Positions 17,561-26,812 are shown, counted from the first letter of the stretch. The stretch: 64,000 bases of DNA from Clostridiales bacterium (GCA_018335855.1 JAGXRM010000006.1:1-64000); one strand, 5' to 3'. Notes: generated from the letters alone by a model not told the origin. A program made the numbers and translations.

Positions 17561-18649
17561 ATGAGTTTAGAGCATAAAAAGCAACAGGTTGTGAATAGCT
17601 TAATAGAGCTATCAATTAAAAAAGGGTTCGTTACTATTGAGGAAATCCTTAATTGCCTTAATACAGTTAACATGCCCTTAGATGAGGTTGACCGACTTTG
17701 TGAGGCTCTCATAAGCCGTAGTGTTATAATTCGTGAGGGATCCGATTATGCAGAGATTCAGGTAAACGATAATGGTGAGTATCACTATGATAAAAGCAGG
17801 ATTGACTATGATGCACTTTTTGACAAGGTGATTAAATTAGACCCATCTTTAACGGATTATGTGAATGAAATTAGGCTTATTCCACCGCCACAACATAGAG
17901 AAGAAATATCGCTTATATATCATGCGAAGGATGGTAACACCTATGCTAGAGAGAGGATAATTACCATGTATTTAAAAGTAGCATTAAGAATAGCTTTTTG
18001 GAATTATGAAAAGTATGCGTTGCCTTTGGCTGAAACAATACAAGATGCTAATATGGGTTTAGTAAAAGCCTTAGATAAAATGCCGCTAAACCCAGAAAAC
18101 AGATTCTCCACATACGCTCCCTGGTGGATGCGGCAGTATATCTATAGAGCTACACAGGGTATTAGCAAGAAGTACTATTTGCCTGTACACTTAAAAGACA
18201 AAATGTACGTGGTCATAGAGATTAAAAATAATCATGATTGTGATATGTGTTTGAATGTGCGTTTTTGCCCAGGGCTAATTGAAGAAATATGCCAACGACT
18301 TTCGGTGAACCATGAAACCGCTGAAAGCTACCTCGATATTATTGAAGAGCCAGTAAATATCGATGAAAACTTAGAGAGTGAAGAAGATGCGCTAATGTAT
18401 AGCGATAATGGAGCAATTGAAGCTAGATGGTTAAAAGACGCAATTAAAGAAACTTTAGCGACGCTGCCACATAAAGAACGTAAAGTAATTGAGTTGCGTT
18501 TTGGAATTAATGATGGAGTTGAAAAAACGCTGGAAGAAATCGGGCAAGTTTTTAATGTAACAAGAGAACGCATTAGACAGATTGAATCAAAGGCAATAAA
18601 AAATCTTAAGCATCCAATCAGGTCAGTAAAATTAAAAGCTTACTATTAG
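17561..18649 (+). CDS. sigma-70 family RNA polymerase sigma factor with a cysteine insert
   Basis: The product is a 362-aa protein. Residues 1-85 resemble sigma region 1.1, and residues about 125-215 are region 2 with RFSTYAPWWMRQYI. Region 4 near the C-terminus has TLEEIGQVFNVTRERIRQIE (about 320-345), close to housekeeping SigA in the -35-reading helix. Region 3 is altered: HDCDMCLNVRFCPG (about 225-239) carries three cysteines not found in SigA. It lies 25 bp after the PT restriction genes in the same orientation. A full sigma factor in a defence operon is unusual; it could redirect transcription to the island or respond to redox or sulfur state. Regions 2 and 4 look intact. Confidence 0.85.
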   Translation: MSLEHKKQQVVNSLIELSIKKGFVTIEEILNCLNTVNMPLDEVDRLCEALISRSVIIREGSDYAEIQVNDNGEYHYDKSRIDYDALFDKVIKLDPSLTDYVNEIRLIPPPQHREEISLIYHAKDGNTYARERIITMYLKVALRIAFWNYEKYALPLAETIQDANMGLVKALDKMPLNPENRFSTYAPWWMRQYIYRATQGISKKYYLPVHLKDKMYVVIEIKNNHDCDMCLNVRFCPGLIEEICQRLSVNHETAESYLDIIEEPVNIDENLESEEDALMYSDNGAIEARWLKDAIKETLATLPHKERKVIELRFGINDGVEKTLEEIGQVFNVTRERIRQIESKAIKNLKHPIRSVKLKAYY

Positions 18650-18768
18650 TATGATAATATATCGTCGTATTTTTAAAATTAACAGGACTGTGCAATCGGT
18701 CAGGTGCTTTATTCCAGTCAATCGAATTGTATCACCGGCTGGGGTACCCTGATAGTGAGGATTAATTA

Positions 18769-19476
18769 ATGAATAGTTGTATCTTCTGTGATAAAAAAGC
18801 ACCAGATATCCTCTGTGAAAACGAATTAGCTAAAGCCTTCTACGACGGGTTTCCTGTCAATCTAGGGCATGTACTGGTGGTGCCAAAGCGACATCTGGAA
18901 ACCTACTTTGATGCAAGTATAGAAGAGCTTGCGGCCATGCAGGAATTAGTATTTCAGGTGAAAGAAATAGTGGAAAAAAAATATAACCCGGATGGGTTTA
19001 ATATCGGTGTAAATGTGGGCATAGCCGGTGGACAGTCAGTCTTTCATTTACATTTTCATGTGATCCCGAGATATGTGGGGGATGTGAAAAATCCCCGGGG
19101 CGGTATACGCAGGCTTAAAAAGAGTGTTGTGCCTTATCCCTTAGAGGATAACGGCATTCAGGAGTACGGGAAGTTGGTTCGGGATAAAATTCCGGAAATT
19201 ATTCAGAATGCGGGGAAAGAGCCAGTAGTTCGTGTGGCGGAGCAGGACGAATATCAAAGCTTGTTAATGAAAAAATTGCAGGAAGAGACATATGAATTTC
19301 TTTCATCCGGGAATGTAGAAGAGATTGCGGATATCGTTGAAGTCATTAAAGCAATTTTAGACAGTCAGGGCTTAAACTGGTCACAGTTAGATGAAATGAT
19401 GAATAAGAAAGCTGACGCCAGAGGCAGATTTCAGAACCGCACAGTATTGGAGCGCGTAGTGGATCTGAAGGAATAA
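18769..19476 (+). CDS. HIT hydrolase fused to a MazG-like NTP pyrophosphohydrolase domain
   Basis: This is a 235-aa two-domain protein. Residues 1-115 form a HIT domain with N-terminal CIFCDK and the histidine triad HLHFHV (about 92-97), which would cleave dinucleoside polyphosphates or adenylated compounds. Residues 130-235 begin YGKLVRDKIPEII and contain EETYEF and EIADIVEVIKAI, typical of the phosphoribosyl-ATP pyrophosphohydrolase/MazG-like helical fold. Both halves clean up nucleotides. The fusion sits between the sigma factor and the XRE regulator and ends at a terminator shared with the convergent gene. Confidence 0.85.
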   Translation: MNSCIFCDKKAPDILCENELAKAFYDGFPVNLGHVLVVPKRHLETYFDASIEELAAMQELVFQVKEIVEKKYNPDGFNIGVNVGIAGGQSVFHLHFHVIPRYVGDVKNPRGGIRRLKKSVVPYPLEDNGIQEYGKLVRDKIPEIIQNAGKEPVVRVAEQDEYQSLLMKKLQEETYEFLSSGNVEEIADIVEVIKAILDSQGLNWSQLDEMMNKKADARGRFQNRTVLERVVDLKE

Positions 19477-19535
19477 TCAGTTAGCGATAAAGCTGACACT
19501 ATGCAACAATCTTCACTGGTACAATAAAATTAGGA

Positions 19536-19567
19536 AACCGGCACCCAAATGGGATGTCGGTTTTTTT
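19536..19567. terminator. terminator between convergent genes
   Basis: AAACCGGCACCC (from 19535) pairs with GGGATGTCGGTTT through one bulge, followed by seven T. The stem also works for the opposite strand, so it can serve both the HIT-MazG gene and the XRE gene. Confidence 0.7.
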
Positions 19568-19570
19568 AGT

Positions 19571-20011
19571 TTAGTACTCGACTTCTTCGTCTTCGACAAA
19601 GTGAATATATTTAATTAAGCGGCCGATGGCTTCGGGGCTGAGGTCTTTTACTTGCTTTAGGAGAATCTGTAGTTCATTACGTTTAACCATCTGATCCCAG
19701 AAGTCTTTTAGTTCAGGATCTTCGGGAAAGGTATCACTTGTTTCTTTAACAGCATTGCCCTGTTTAAGAGAAGGAGTATCAGGTATATAGCCTGATACTT
19801 GCAGAATCTCAAGAAGCGTTATTCCTGTAGCTTTCGCGATTGCCTGCATTGTTTCAATCGTTGGAACTAAAGGCTTACCACTTCTCCGGTTAACGCCTTT
19901 TTCGAGCTTTTCAATATAAGTATGACTTAAGCCGCTCAGCGTAGCAAAATTTCGTAAAGAAAGATTATGAGCATTTCTAAAGCTTTTTATGAAATTCCCT
20001 AACTTTGTCAT
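19571..20011 (-). CDS. XRE-family helix-turn-helix regulator
   Basis: The protein has 146 aa from ATG at 20011 (minus strand), chosen because AGGTGG lies 6-11 bp upstream; a longer frame starting at 20056 has no ribosome site. Residues 1-65 form a lambda-repressor-like HTH: LGNFIKSFRNAHNLSLRNFATLSGLSHTYI. The tail is helical and acidic, with no peptidase motif, so LexA-like self-cleavage is not expected. The 39-bp palindrome lies 76 bp upstream of its start and between it and the divergent hydrolase gene. It is probably an autorepressor that also controls that gene. Confidence 0.85.
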   Translation of the reverse strand: MTKLGNFIKSFRNAHNLSLRNFATLSGLSHTYIEKLEKGVNRRSGKPLVPTIETMQAIAKATGITLLEILQVSGYIPDTPSLKQGNAVKETSDTFPEDPELKDFWDQMVKRNELQILLKQVKDLSPEAIGRLIKYIHFVEDEEVEY

Positions 20012-20086
20012 TATTATCCACCTCAACTTAAGGCAATTGTACTTTATAGTTTTCAAAAAAGAAAGATAAAAGAGAAAGATTTATCC

Positions 20087-20125
20087 GTATAATATAGTTG
20101 ACGATAATCGTAAACTATATTATAC
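20087..20125. promoter_or_regulatory. 39-bp near-perfect palindrome, probable XRE operator
   Basis: GTATAATATAGTT (20087-20099) is repeated inverted as AACTATATTATAC (20113-20125). The middle contains ACGAT-A-ATCGT (20101-20111). Only the pair at 20100 and 20112 breaks the symmetry. Both divergent promoters lie inside it. Confidence 0.8.
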
Positions 20126-20126
20126 T
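20098..20126 (+). promoter_or_regulatory. sigma-A promoter of the MBL hydrolase gene
   Basis: TTGACG (20098-20103), a 17-bp spacer, TATACT (20121-20126). The mirror-image minus-strand promoter, TTTACG with 17 bp to TATACG ending at 20086, would serve the XRE gene. Confidence 0.7.
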
Positions 20127-20280
20127 TTATTTGGAACTCAAGGGTTACACTGGAGAGATAAACTTCTTGGCAGTTAGCTAATTTGTTATTCTGCGCCTAA
20201 ATGTGCTGCAATTCAGGCCGCTATTCCATCATATCTCAAGGGTGGCTTTTTATTTTAAGAAAAAGTAAGAGGTGGGATAG

Positions 20281-21519
20281 ATGAAAAAGAGTTTTACCCT
20301 TATTGTTGCCGGGCTATTTTTACTTATCGTTTTTGTCGGTTTCAGAGGTTTTGTATCAACAGTGTCACTGAATCAAGCTACGGAGCATAGCAATGATTTT
20401 GATGCTGAAGACGAAGGGCCTACGTCAGTCGGTGAGACTAAAGTTCCTGAAGTAGAACAACAAGCTAGTAACACTCCAACACCAATTACTATGGAGAAAG
20501 ACAAATTCCAAGTAACCTTATCATTACAGGTTAAGGTCCATTTCATCGATGTCGGCCAGGGAGATGCCATTCTTATTGAGACACCATCTAAAAATGTGCT
20601 CATTGATGGAGGGGACCGGGGAAGTATTGTAGTCGAATATCTTAAGGAACAAGGCGTAAATAACCTTGATTTAGTTATCGGAACTCACCCACATGCAGAT
20701 CATATTGGGGGGTTAATCGATGTACTTCAGAGTATACCTGTTAAAGAAGTCATTGATCCTGGCATTGTACATACAACTAAAACATTCGAGGATTATTTAA
20801 CTCTTATTGATGCTAAGGACATTACATTTACTGTGGGCCGGGCCGGCATGGTCCGTGATTTTGGTGATGGGGTTAATATGTTTATTGTTCATCCCTCTTC
20901 AGTGAACAACTCCAGTATCAATGATGCTTCTATCGTTGTCAGGATGACGTTTGGTCAGGTCAGTTTCATGTTTACAGGTGATGTGGAGAATGAAGAGGAG
21001 ATTCTGAGGCGGGAATATGATCTGGAGAGCACAATTTTAAAGGTTGGCCACCATGGTAGTAAAACAAGTACTGGATCGTCTTTTCTGGATGCTATAAATC
21101 CGGAAGTAGCGGTTATTATGGTTGGAAAAGGGAACAGGTATGGTCATCCACACTTAGAGACCCTTGTCAGATTGGCTAATTCTAATGTAGATATCTATAG
21201 AACTGACATTCATGGTACTGTTATTATCACGACTAATGGGCAGACTTTTGAGGTGAATCAGAAACAGCCATATCAGTACAATCCACCTAAAATACCAGAA
21301 CCGTCTCCGGAACCAGCAAGTCTGGCAATCCAAACAATAAACATCAATACTGCCAGCTTAGAGGAACTACAGGGTATTATTCATATTGGGCCGGTTCGTG
21401 CCCAGCAGATCATTAACCTCCGGCCATTTACGTCAGTTGATGAACTGACAAAAGTTACGGGGATTGGACCAGTTCGGTTAGAGGACATAAAGCAAGAAAG
21501 TAAAGTTAGCATATATTAA
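20281..21519 (+). CDS. exported MBL-fold ComEC/Rec2-like hydrolase with helix-hairpin-helix tail
   Basis: This is a 412-aa protein. A basic start and one hydrophobic segment (residues about 5-25) form a signal or anchor, then a low-complexity linker. The metallo-beta-lactamase domain (about 80-335) opens with VHFIDVGQGDAI and has the metal motif THPHADHIGG (about 136-145), later FTGDV and KVGHHGS. Residues 353-412 are a ComEA-like double helix-hairpin-helix DNA-binding unit (NINTASLEEL and VTGIGPVRLEDI). The likely role is an extracytoplasmic DNA-processing nuclease. DUF3006 follows 14 bp downstream, a common pairing. Its promoter lies in the palindrome. Confidence 0.85.
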   Translation: MKKSFTLIVAGLFLLIVFVGFRGFVSTVSLNQATEHSNDFDAEDEGPTSVGETKVPEVEQQASNTPTPITMEKDKFQVTLSLQVKVHFIDVGQGDAILIETPSKNVLIDGGDRGSIVVEYLKEQGVNNLDLVIGTHPHADHIGGLIDVLQSIPVKEVIDPGIVHTTKTFEDYLTLIDAKDITFTVGRAGMVRDFGDGVNMFIVHPSSVNNSSINDASIVVRMTFGQVSFMFTGDVENEEEILRREYDLESTILKVGHHGSKTSTGSSFLDAINPEVAVIMVGKGNRYGHPHLETLVRLANSNVDIYRTDIHGTVIITTNGQTFEVNQKQPYQYNPPKIPEPSPEPASLAIQTININTASLEELQGIIHIGPVRAQQIINLRPFTSVDELTKVTGIGPVRLEDIKQESKVSIY

Positions 21520-21533
21520 AAAGGGGTGGAACA

Positions 21534-21743
21534 ATGAAGGCTGTAATCGATCGCTTTGAAGAAGACTATGCTGTTGTTTTATTTGGTGATGAAGAGATAA
21601 AGGTAGATATCCCTAAAAAACTGCTTCCTGAAGGTGTTCAGGAGGGGAGCTGGTTGAGAGTTTCGTTTGAATTGGACCAGGAAGGGACTCAGAAGCAAAA
21701 GGAGAAAATTAAAGATATGCTTGACAAGTTAAGCGGCAAGTAA
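21534..21743 (+). CDS. DUF3006 family small protein
   Basis: The protein has 69 aa and starts at ATG after AAGGGGTGG. It matches the DUF3006 pattern: KAVIDRFEEDYAVV at the start, then a small beta-barrel and a lysine-rich helical tail. DUF3006 genes usually sit beside secreted MBL/ComEC-like hydrolases, as here, and a terminator follows. The function is unknown; a partner of the hydrolase is likely. Confidence 0.8.
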   Translation: MKAVIDRFEEDYAVVLFGDEEIKVDIPKKLLPEGVQEGSWLRVSFELDQEGTQKQKEKIKDMLDKLSGK

Positions 21744-21805
21744 CGAATGAGTTGGATAGAGTATGTCTATGGTTGTAGTTTGAATTTTGAGAAGCTGATA
21801 GTTTT

Positions 21806-21836
21806 ACCCACCGGGAAGTTAGTCGGTGGGTTTTTT
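21806..21836 (+). terminator. terminator after DUF3006
   Basis: An 8-bp stem ACCCACCG/CGGTGGGT (21806-21813 and 21824-21831) with a 10-nt loop and six T. Confidence 0.8.
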
Positions 21837-21852
21837 ACTTAATTGGATGTGA

Positions 21853-21880
21853 TTGGTAAGTTTAAAGGAAAATGTATAAT
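21853..21880 (+). promoter_or_regulatory. sigma-A promoter of the exonuclease-RecQ-UvrD gene
   Basis: TTGGTA (21853-21858), a 16-bp spacer and a perfect TATAAT (21875-21880), about 115 bp before the start codon. Confidence 0.65.
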
Positions 21881-21994
21881 TGTGGCGAAAAATGAAGAAG
21901 AGTTAAATAGTATTCTATAAGTTCCGGCAATTGATAGAAGCACTTCGGCAAGCCGCCTGAGAGATAATCTTTTTAGTGCAAAGGAGCTATGAGA

Positions 21995-24900
21995 ATGAAA
22001 TCCATCGCCTACATTGATCTGGAAGTGCACCCAAAGAATGGCGCTATTTTGGATATTGGCGGTATCAATGATGCTGGGGATATTTTTCATTCAAAATCCA
22101 TAGCTGGCTTTGTTGATTTTCTTAGAGATGCTGATTGTTTATGCGGCCATAATATCATTAAGCATGATCTGAAATACATACAGCCGACTTTGGAGAACTC
22201 TGGGATAGCAACAGAAAATGTAATAGACACTCTGTATTTATCGGCCTTACTGTTTCCCCGGAAGCCTTACCATGCCCTTGTTAAAGATGAAAAGCTGCAA
22301 ACGGATGAATTGAATAATCCTGTGAATGATTCAATAAAAGTCAAAGAGTTATTCGCTGATGAAGTGATGGCGTTCAATCATTTAGAAGACTCGTTAAAGC
22401 AGATTTTTTATGCGTTATTGCAGAATCAAAAAGAGTTTCGATCCTTTTTTCAATACCTGGGCTACGAGGCCATGGTAGAGCCGGTATTACTTATCAAAAA
22501 ACATTTTGTATCAGAGATCTGTGAAAGTGCGGATCTTAGAACATTGATTGAAGAGTATCCTGTTGAATTAGCTTTTGCTCTGGCAGTCATTAATGTGAAG
22601 GATCGCTTTTCCGTTACACCACCATGGATACTAAAGAATTATCCTGAGGTGGAACGGATCATGGATTTATTGCGAAATCGTCCTTGTCTTAGGGGATGCT
22701 CTTATTGTGAACAAGCTCTGGATGCGCGTAGGGGATTGAAATGGTTTTTTGGATTTGATTCGTATCGGACGTTTGGAGGGGAACCGCTGCAGGAAAATGC
22801 TGTGAGGGCAGCCATTGATAATAAGTCACTTTTGGCGATCTTTCCTACAGGGGGCGGTAAGTCGCTTACTTTTCAGGTGCCCGCTTTAATGAGTGGAGAA
22901 AACGTTAAGGGGCTTACGATTGTTATCTCTCCATTGCAGTCTTTGATGAAAGATCAGGTAGATAACCTGGAGAAATCAGGGATAATGGATGCAGTGACAA
23001 TCAACGGTTTATTAGATCCTATTGAAAAAGCGAAGTCTTTTGAAAGAGTGGAAGACGGCTCGGCTTCTCTTTTATATATATCTCCGGAGTCTTTACGATC
23101 CAGAAGCATTGAACATATCTTGCTGGGCAGAAAGATTGTTCGCTTTGTTATCGATGAGGCTCACTGTTTTTCTGCCTGGGGGCAGGATTTCCGGGTGGAT
23201 TATCTGTATATTGGCGATTTTATTAAAACTATACAGGAGAAAAAGAATCTTGCAGAAGGAATTCCTGTATCCTGTTTTACCGCCACAGCCAAGCAAAAGG
23301 TCATTGAAGATATTCTGGCTTACTTTAAGGACAAGTTGTCGATAGATTTAGATGTATTTAGCTCCAGCGCTAGCCGGACGAATTTACGATACAAAGTTAT
23401 TGAAAAAAGGAATCAGGACGAAAAATACAATACGCTCAGGAATTTAATAGAACAGAAAGAATGTCCTACCATTGTTTATGTTTCCAGAACAAGGAGAGCC
23501 TATGAGCTTGCCGAGAGGCTAACCAAGGACGGGTATCTAGCCAAGCCATATCATGGGAAAATGGATAAGAAAGAAAAATCGGAAAACCAAGATGCCTTCA
23601 TTGCCGGGGAGGTACCCATTATGGTGGCTACCTCTGCTTTTGGTATGGGCGTGGACAAGAAAGATGTGGGCATGGTCATCCACTTTGAAATATCTGATTC
23701 TTTGGAGAATTATATTCAGGAAGCAGGCAGAGCCGGACGGGATGAGCAAATTACGGCGGACTGCTATATTTTATATTGTGAGGATGATCTGGATAAACAC
23801 TTTGTGTTATTAAATCAGACAAAAATTAACATTAAGGAAATCCAGCAGGTTTGGAAAGCGATCAAAGGGGTTACCCGCTTTCGCAAAACGGTCTCCCAAT
23901 CAGCTCTGGAAATTGCCAGAAAGGCAGGTTGGGATGAAAGCATTAGCCAAATAGAAACACGGGTAAAAACTGCGATTGCTGCTTTGGAGGAGTCGGGGTA
24001 TATTCGGCGGGGTCAGAACATGCCAAGGGTTTATGCTGACAGTATCCTTTGCCGAAATGCACAGGAAGCTATTGAAAAAATCAATGCTTCAAAGCTTTTT
24101 GATGAAAAGGAAAAGGAAAATGCTACACGGATCATAAAAAAACTCATTTCCAGCAGAAGCCGGAGTCTAGTTGATGAGGACGCAGAGTCTCGGGTGGACT
24201 ATATATCTGACCAGCTTGGGATTGAAAAAGTAAACGTCATTAGTAGCCTTAACTTGCTGCGTGAAGAAGGGATTCTGTCAGATGCCAAAGATCTCTCGGC
24301 CTATATTAAGCAAGGGGAAAGGACAAACCGTTCCTTGCAGCTTTTTGAGGCGTATAGCAGTATTGAAAAATATTTGGCCACGGTTTTTGAGGAAGAAGAG
24401 GCAACCTATAATCTAAAAGAATTGAACGAAGAAGCGGAAAATTTCGGTTGTAATAATGTAACGCCGAATAAGATACGCGTGATCTTAAATTATTGGACAA
24501 TTAAAAAGATGATTAAATATAAGGGATTAGAGTATTCGAAAAACCATATACGGCTCATTGCTCTGGAGTCGAAAGAAAAGTTTCAGGAGCGATTAGAAAA
24601 AAGACAGGAACTGGCCAAATTTGTGGTTGAATATCTTTATTCTCAAGGCAGTGAGTTAAAAGAAGAGGTCGAGACGGAAGAAATACTGGTAGGCTTCTCG
24701 GTAAATGAATTAAAGAAAGCATATGAAGAGAGTCTGAGGCTATTTAAAACTGAGGTTAGTATTGCAGATATTGAGGATACTCTTTTCTATTTATCTCGTA
24801 TTGAGGCAATAAAAATTGATGGCGGTTTCATGGTGGTTTATAATCCTATGACCATTGAACGGCTGGAGGAAGATAATAAGAGACGCTATAAACTTGAAGA

Positions 24901-26812
24901 TTATCAGAAGCTGGATCAGTTTTATGAAAATAAGGTGCAGCAGATTCACATTGTCGGGGAATATGCCAAAAAGATGATAGATAACTACCGGGAAGCCCTG
25001 CAGTTTGTAGAAGATTACTTCCGCCTGAATTATACTTCTTTTCTGCACAAGTATTTTAAAGGAAGCAGGGGAGAGGAAATTAAAAGAAATATTAGTCCGA
25101 GTAAATTTAGGCAATTATTTGGTGAATTGTCACCGACTCAGCTGAGTATTATTAAGGATAATCAAAATAAGCATATTGCTGTTTTAGCAGGCCCGGGAAG
25201 TGGAAAAACCAGAGTGCTGGTTCATAAATTAGCTTCTCTGATTTTGATGGAAGATGTGAAGCATGAGCAGTTATTAATGCTTACTTTCTCTCGCGCTGCA
25301 GCTACTGAGTTTAAGAAGCGACTAATAAAGCTCGTTGGTAGTGCGGCTAATTTTATTGAGATTAAGACCTTCCATTCTTATTGTTTTGATTTGCTTGGCA
25401 GAGTCGGCAATGCTGAGAAGTTTGACCAGGTGGTAAAATGTACGACCGAGAAAATTCGCGATGGAGAAGTAGAGCCTAGCAGAATTACAAAGACAGTACT
25501 TGTCATTGATGAAGCACAGGATATGGATCAGGATGTGTTTAACCTGGTACAAGCCTTAATGGCGCAGAATGAAGATATGCGAGTCATAGCCGTTGGTGAT
25601 GATGATCAGAACATCTTTGAATTCCGTGGCTCAAGTGCAAAATATATGGAAAAGTTTATGTTGGAGAATCAGGCGGCCAATTACGAACTGTTGGAAAACT
25701 ATCGCAGCAAAAGGAATCTGGTTGATTTTTCGAATCGGTTTGCAGGTCTGATACGAGGACGTTTAAAGAAAAATGAAATCGTGGCGCATAGTCAGGAAAA
25801 CGGAGATATACGGATTTTACGGTACTCGCAGAATAATCTGCTTGTTCCCTTTGTTGAGGATCTTTCCGGTACAGAGCTTGTAGGAAGTACTTGTGTGTTA
25901 ACGCAGACCAATGATGAAGCGCTTCAGGTGACAGGCCTGTTGTTGCAAAGGGGAATACCGGCAAGGTTAATTCAAACCAATGACGGGTTCCATTTATACG
26001 ATCTTGTAGAACTGCGATTCTTTCTGGAGCAATTATCTATCGATCCAACCACATCAATAATTAGTGATGATATCTGGAATATGGCAAAAAGGAAATTAGT
26101 GAAGAGATATGGGAAAAGTGAAATGCTGGATATTTGCAAGAGAATTATCCTGGATTTTGAAGCCATTTATCAGCAAAGAAAATATAGAACTGATTTTGAA
26201 GTATTTCTTAAGGAATCTAAATTAGAAGATTTTTATACAGATTCCAGAGAAACTATTTTTGTATCTACCATTCATAAAGCAAAAGGCAAAGAATTTGATA
26301 ATGTTTTTCTTTTGCTTGAAAACTTCGAGATAGGTACAGAGGAGAAGAAGCGACAGCTTTATGTGGCAATGACACGAGCAAAAAGCAACTTAACCATACA
26401 TTTAAACGGACATTACCTGAGTCATATCCGGGTGGAAAATTTGACAAGATTGGAAGACAGCACTCATTACGAATTGCCGGGAAAACTCGCTATGCAGCTA
26501 AGTCATCGGGATGTATGGCTGGATTATTTCATCGGACGGCAATATTTAGTTGACTCCTTGCTAAGCGGCGATATCTTGCAGTTTAAAGACGGAGAGTGGC
26601 TGACAGATAAGGGGAAGAGTGTTCTCAGGCCTTCCAAGAGGTGTGCGGAGCAAATTGAGCGGGTTCAGAGAAATGGTTATGAGCCCCAATATGCCAAAGT
26701 TAACTTCATTGTATTCTGGCGAAAGGAAGAAGAGGAACAGGAGATAAAGATTGTTCTCCCGGAATTACATTTTGAAAGAGAAGAATTAGGGAAAATAACA
26801 AATGTAAGATAA
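21995..26812 (+). CDS. giant exonuclease-RecQ-UvrD helicase fusion
   Basis: The protein has 1605 aa from ATG at 21995 (AAAGGAG 9 bp upstream; ATG at 21989 is too close). Residues 1-190 are a DnaQ/RNase T-like 3'-5' exonuclease: YIDLE, GHNIIKHDL. Residues about 255-660 are a RecQ helicase: TGGGKS (about 287), DEAHCFSAWG, QEAGRAGRD. A middle section has winged-helix-like segments. Residues about 1040-1500 are a UvrD/Rep SF1 helicase: AGPGSGKT (about 1065), DEAQDMD, GDDDQNIFEFRG, STIHKAKGKEFDN and YVAMTRAK. Two opposed or sequential motors plus a nuclease in one chain suggest processing of branched or invading DNA. The company of RqlH/RqlI and the MBL hydrolase points to defence or DNA-uptake control; that is inference. 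Confidence 0.85.
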   Translation: MKSIAYIDLEVHPKNGAILDIGGINDAGDIFHSKSIAGFVDFLRDADCLCGHNIIKHDLKYIQPTLENSGIATENVIDTLYLSALLFPRKPYHALVKDEKLQTDELNNPVNDSIKVKELFADEVMAFNHLEDSLKQIFYALLQNQKEFRSFFQYLGYEAMVEPVLLIKKHFVSEICESADLRTLIEEYPVELAFALAVINVKDRFSVTPPWILKNYPEVERIMDLLRNRPCLRGCSYCEQALDARRGLKWFFGFDSYRTFGGEPLQENAVRAAIDNKSLLAIFPTGGGKSLTFQVPALMSGENVKGLTIVISPLQSLMKDQVDNLEKSGIMDAVTINGLLDPIEKAKSFERVEDGSASLLYISPESLRSRSIEHILLGRKIVRFVIDEAHCFSAWGQDFRVDYLYIGDFIKTIQEKKNLAEGIPVSCFTATAKQKVIEDILAYFKDKLSIDLDVFSSSASRTNLRYKVIEKRNQDEKYNTLRNLIEQKECPTIVYVSRTRRAYELAERLTKDGYLAKPYHGKMDKKEKSENQDAFIAGEVPIMVATSAFGMGVDKKDVGMVIHFEISDSLENYIQEAGRAGRDEQITADCYILYCEDDLDKHFVLLNQTKINIKEIQQVWKAIKGVTRFRKTVSQSALEIARKAGWDESISQIETRVKTAIAALEESGYIRRGQNMPRVYADSILCRNAQEAIEKINASKLFDEKEKENATRIIKKLISSRSRSLVDEDAESRVDYISDQLGIEKVNVISSLNLLREEGILSDAKDLSAYIKQGERTNRSLQLFEAYSSIEKYLATVFEEEEATYNLKELNEEAENFGCNNVTPNKIRVILNYWTIKKMIKYKGLEYSKNHIRLIALESKEKFQERLEKRQELAKFVVEYLYSQGSELKEEVETEEILVGFSVNELKKAYEESLRLFKTEVSIADIEDTLFYLSRIEAIKIDGGFMVVYNPMTIERLEEDNKRRYKLEDYQKLDQFYENKVQQIHIVGEYAKKMIDNYREALQFVEDYFRLNYTSFLHKYFKGSRGEEIKRNISPSKFRQLFGELSPTQLSIIKDNQNKHIAVLAGPGSGKTRVLVHKLASLILMEDVKHEQLLMLTFSRAAATEFKKRLIKLVGSAANFIEIKTFHSYCFDLLGRVGNAEKFDQVVKCTTEKIRDGEVEPSRITKTVLVIDEAQDMDQDVFNLVQALMAQNEDMRVIAVGDDDQNIFEFRGSSAKYMEKFMLENQAANYELLENYRSKRNLVDFSNRFAGLIRGRLKKNEIVAHSQENGDIRILRYSQNNLLVPFVEDLSGTELVGSTCVLTQTNDEALQVTGLLLQRGIPARLIQTNDGFHLYDLVELRFFLEQLSIDPTTSIISDDIWNMAKRKLVKRYGKSEMLDICKRIILDFEAIYQQRKYRTDFEVFLKESKLEDFYTDSRETIFVSTIHKAKGKEFDNVFLLLENFEIGTEEKKRQLYVAMTRAKSNLTIHLNGHYLSHIRVENLTRLEDSTHYELPGKLAMQLSHRDVWLDYFIGRQYLVDSLLSGDILQFKDGEWLTDKGKSVLRPSKRCAEQIERVQRNGYEPQYAKVNFIVFWRKEEEEQEIKIVLPELHFEREELGKITNVR

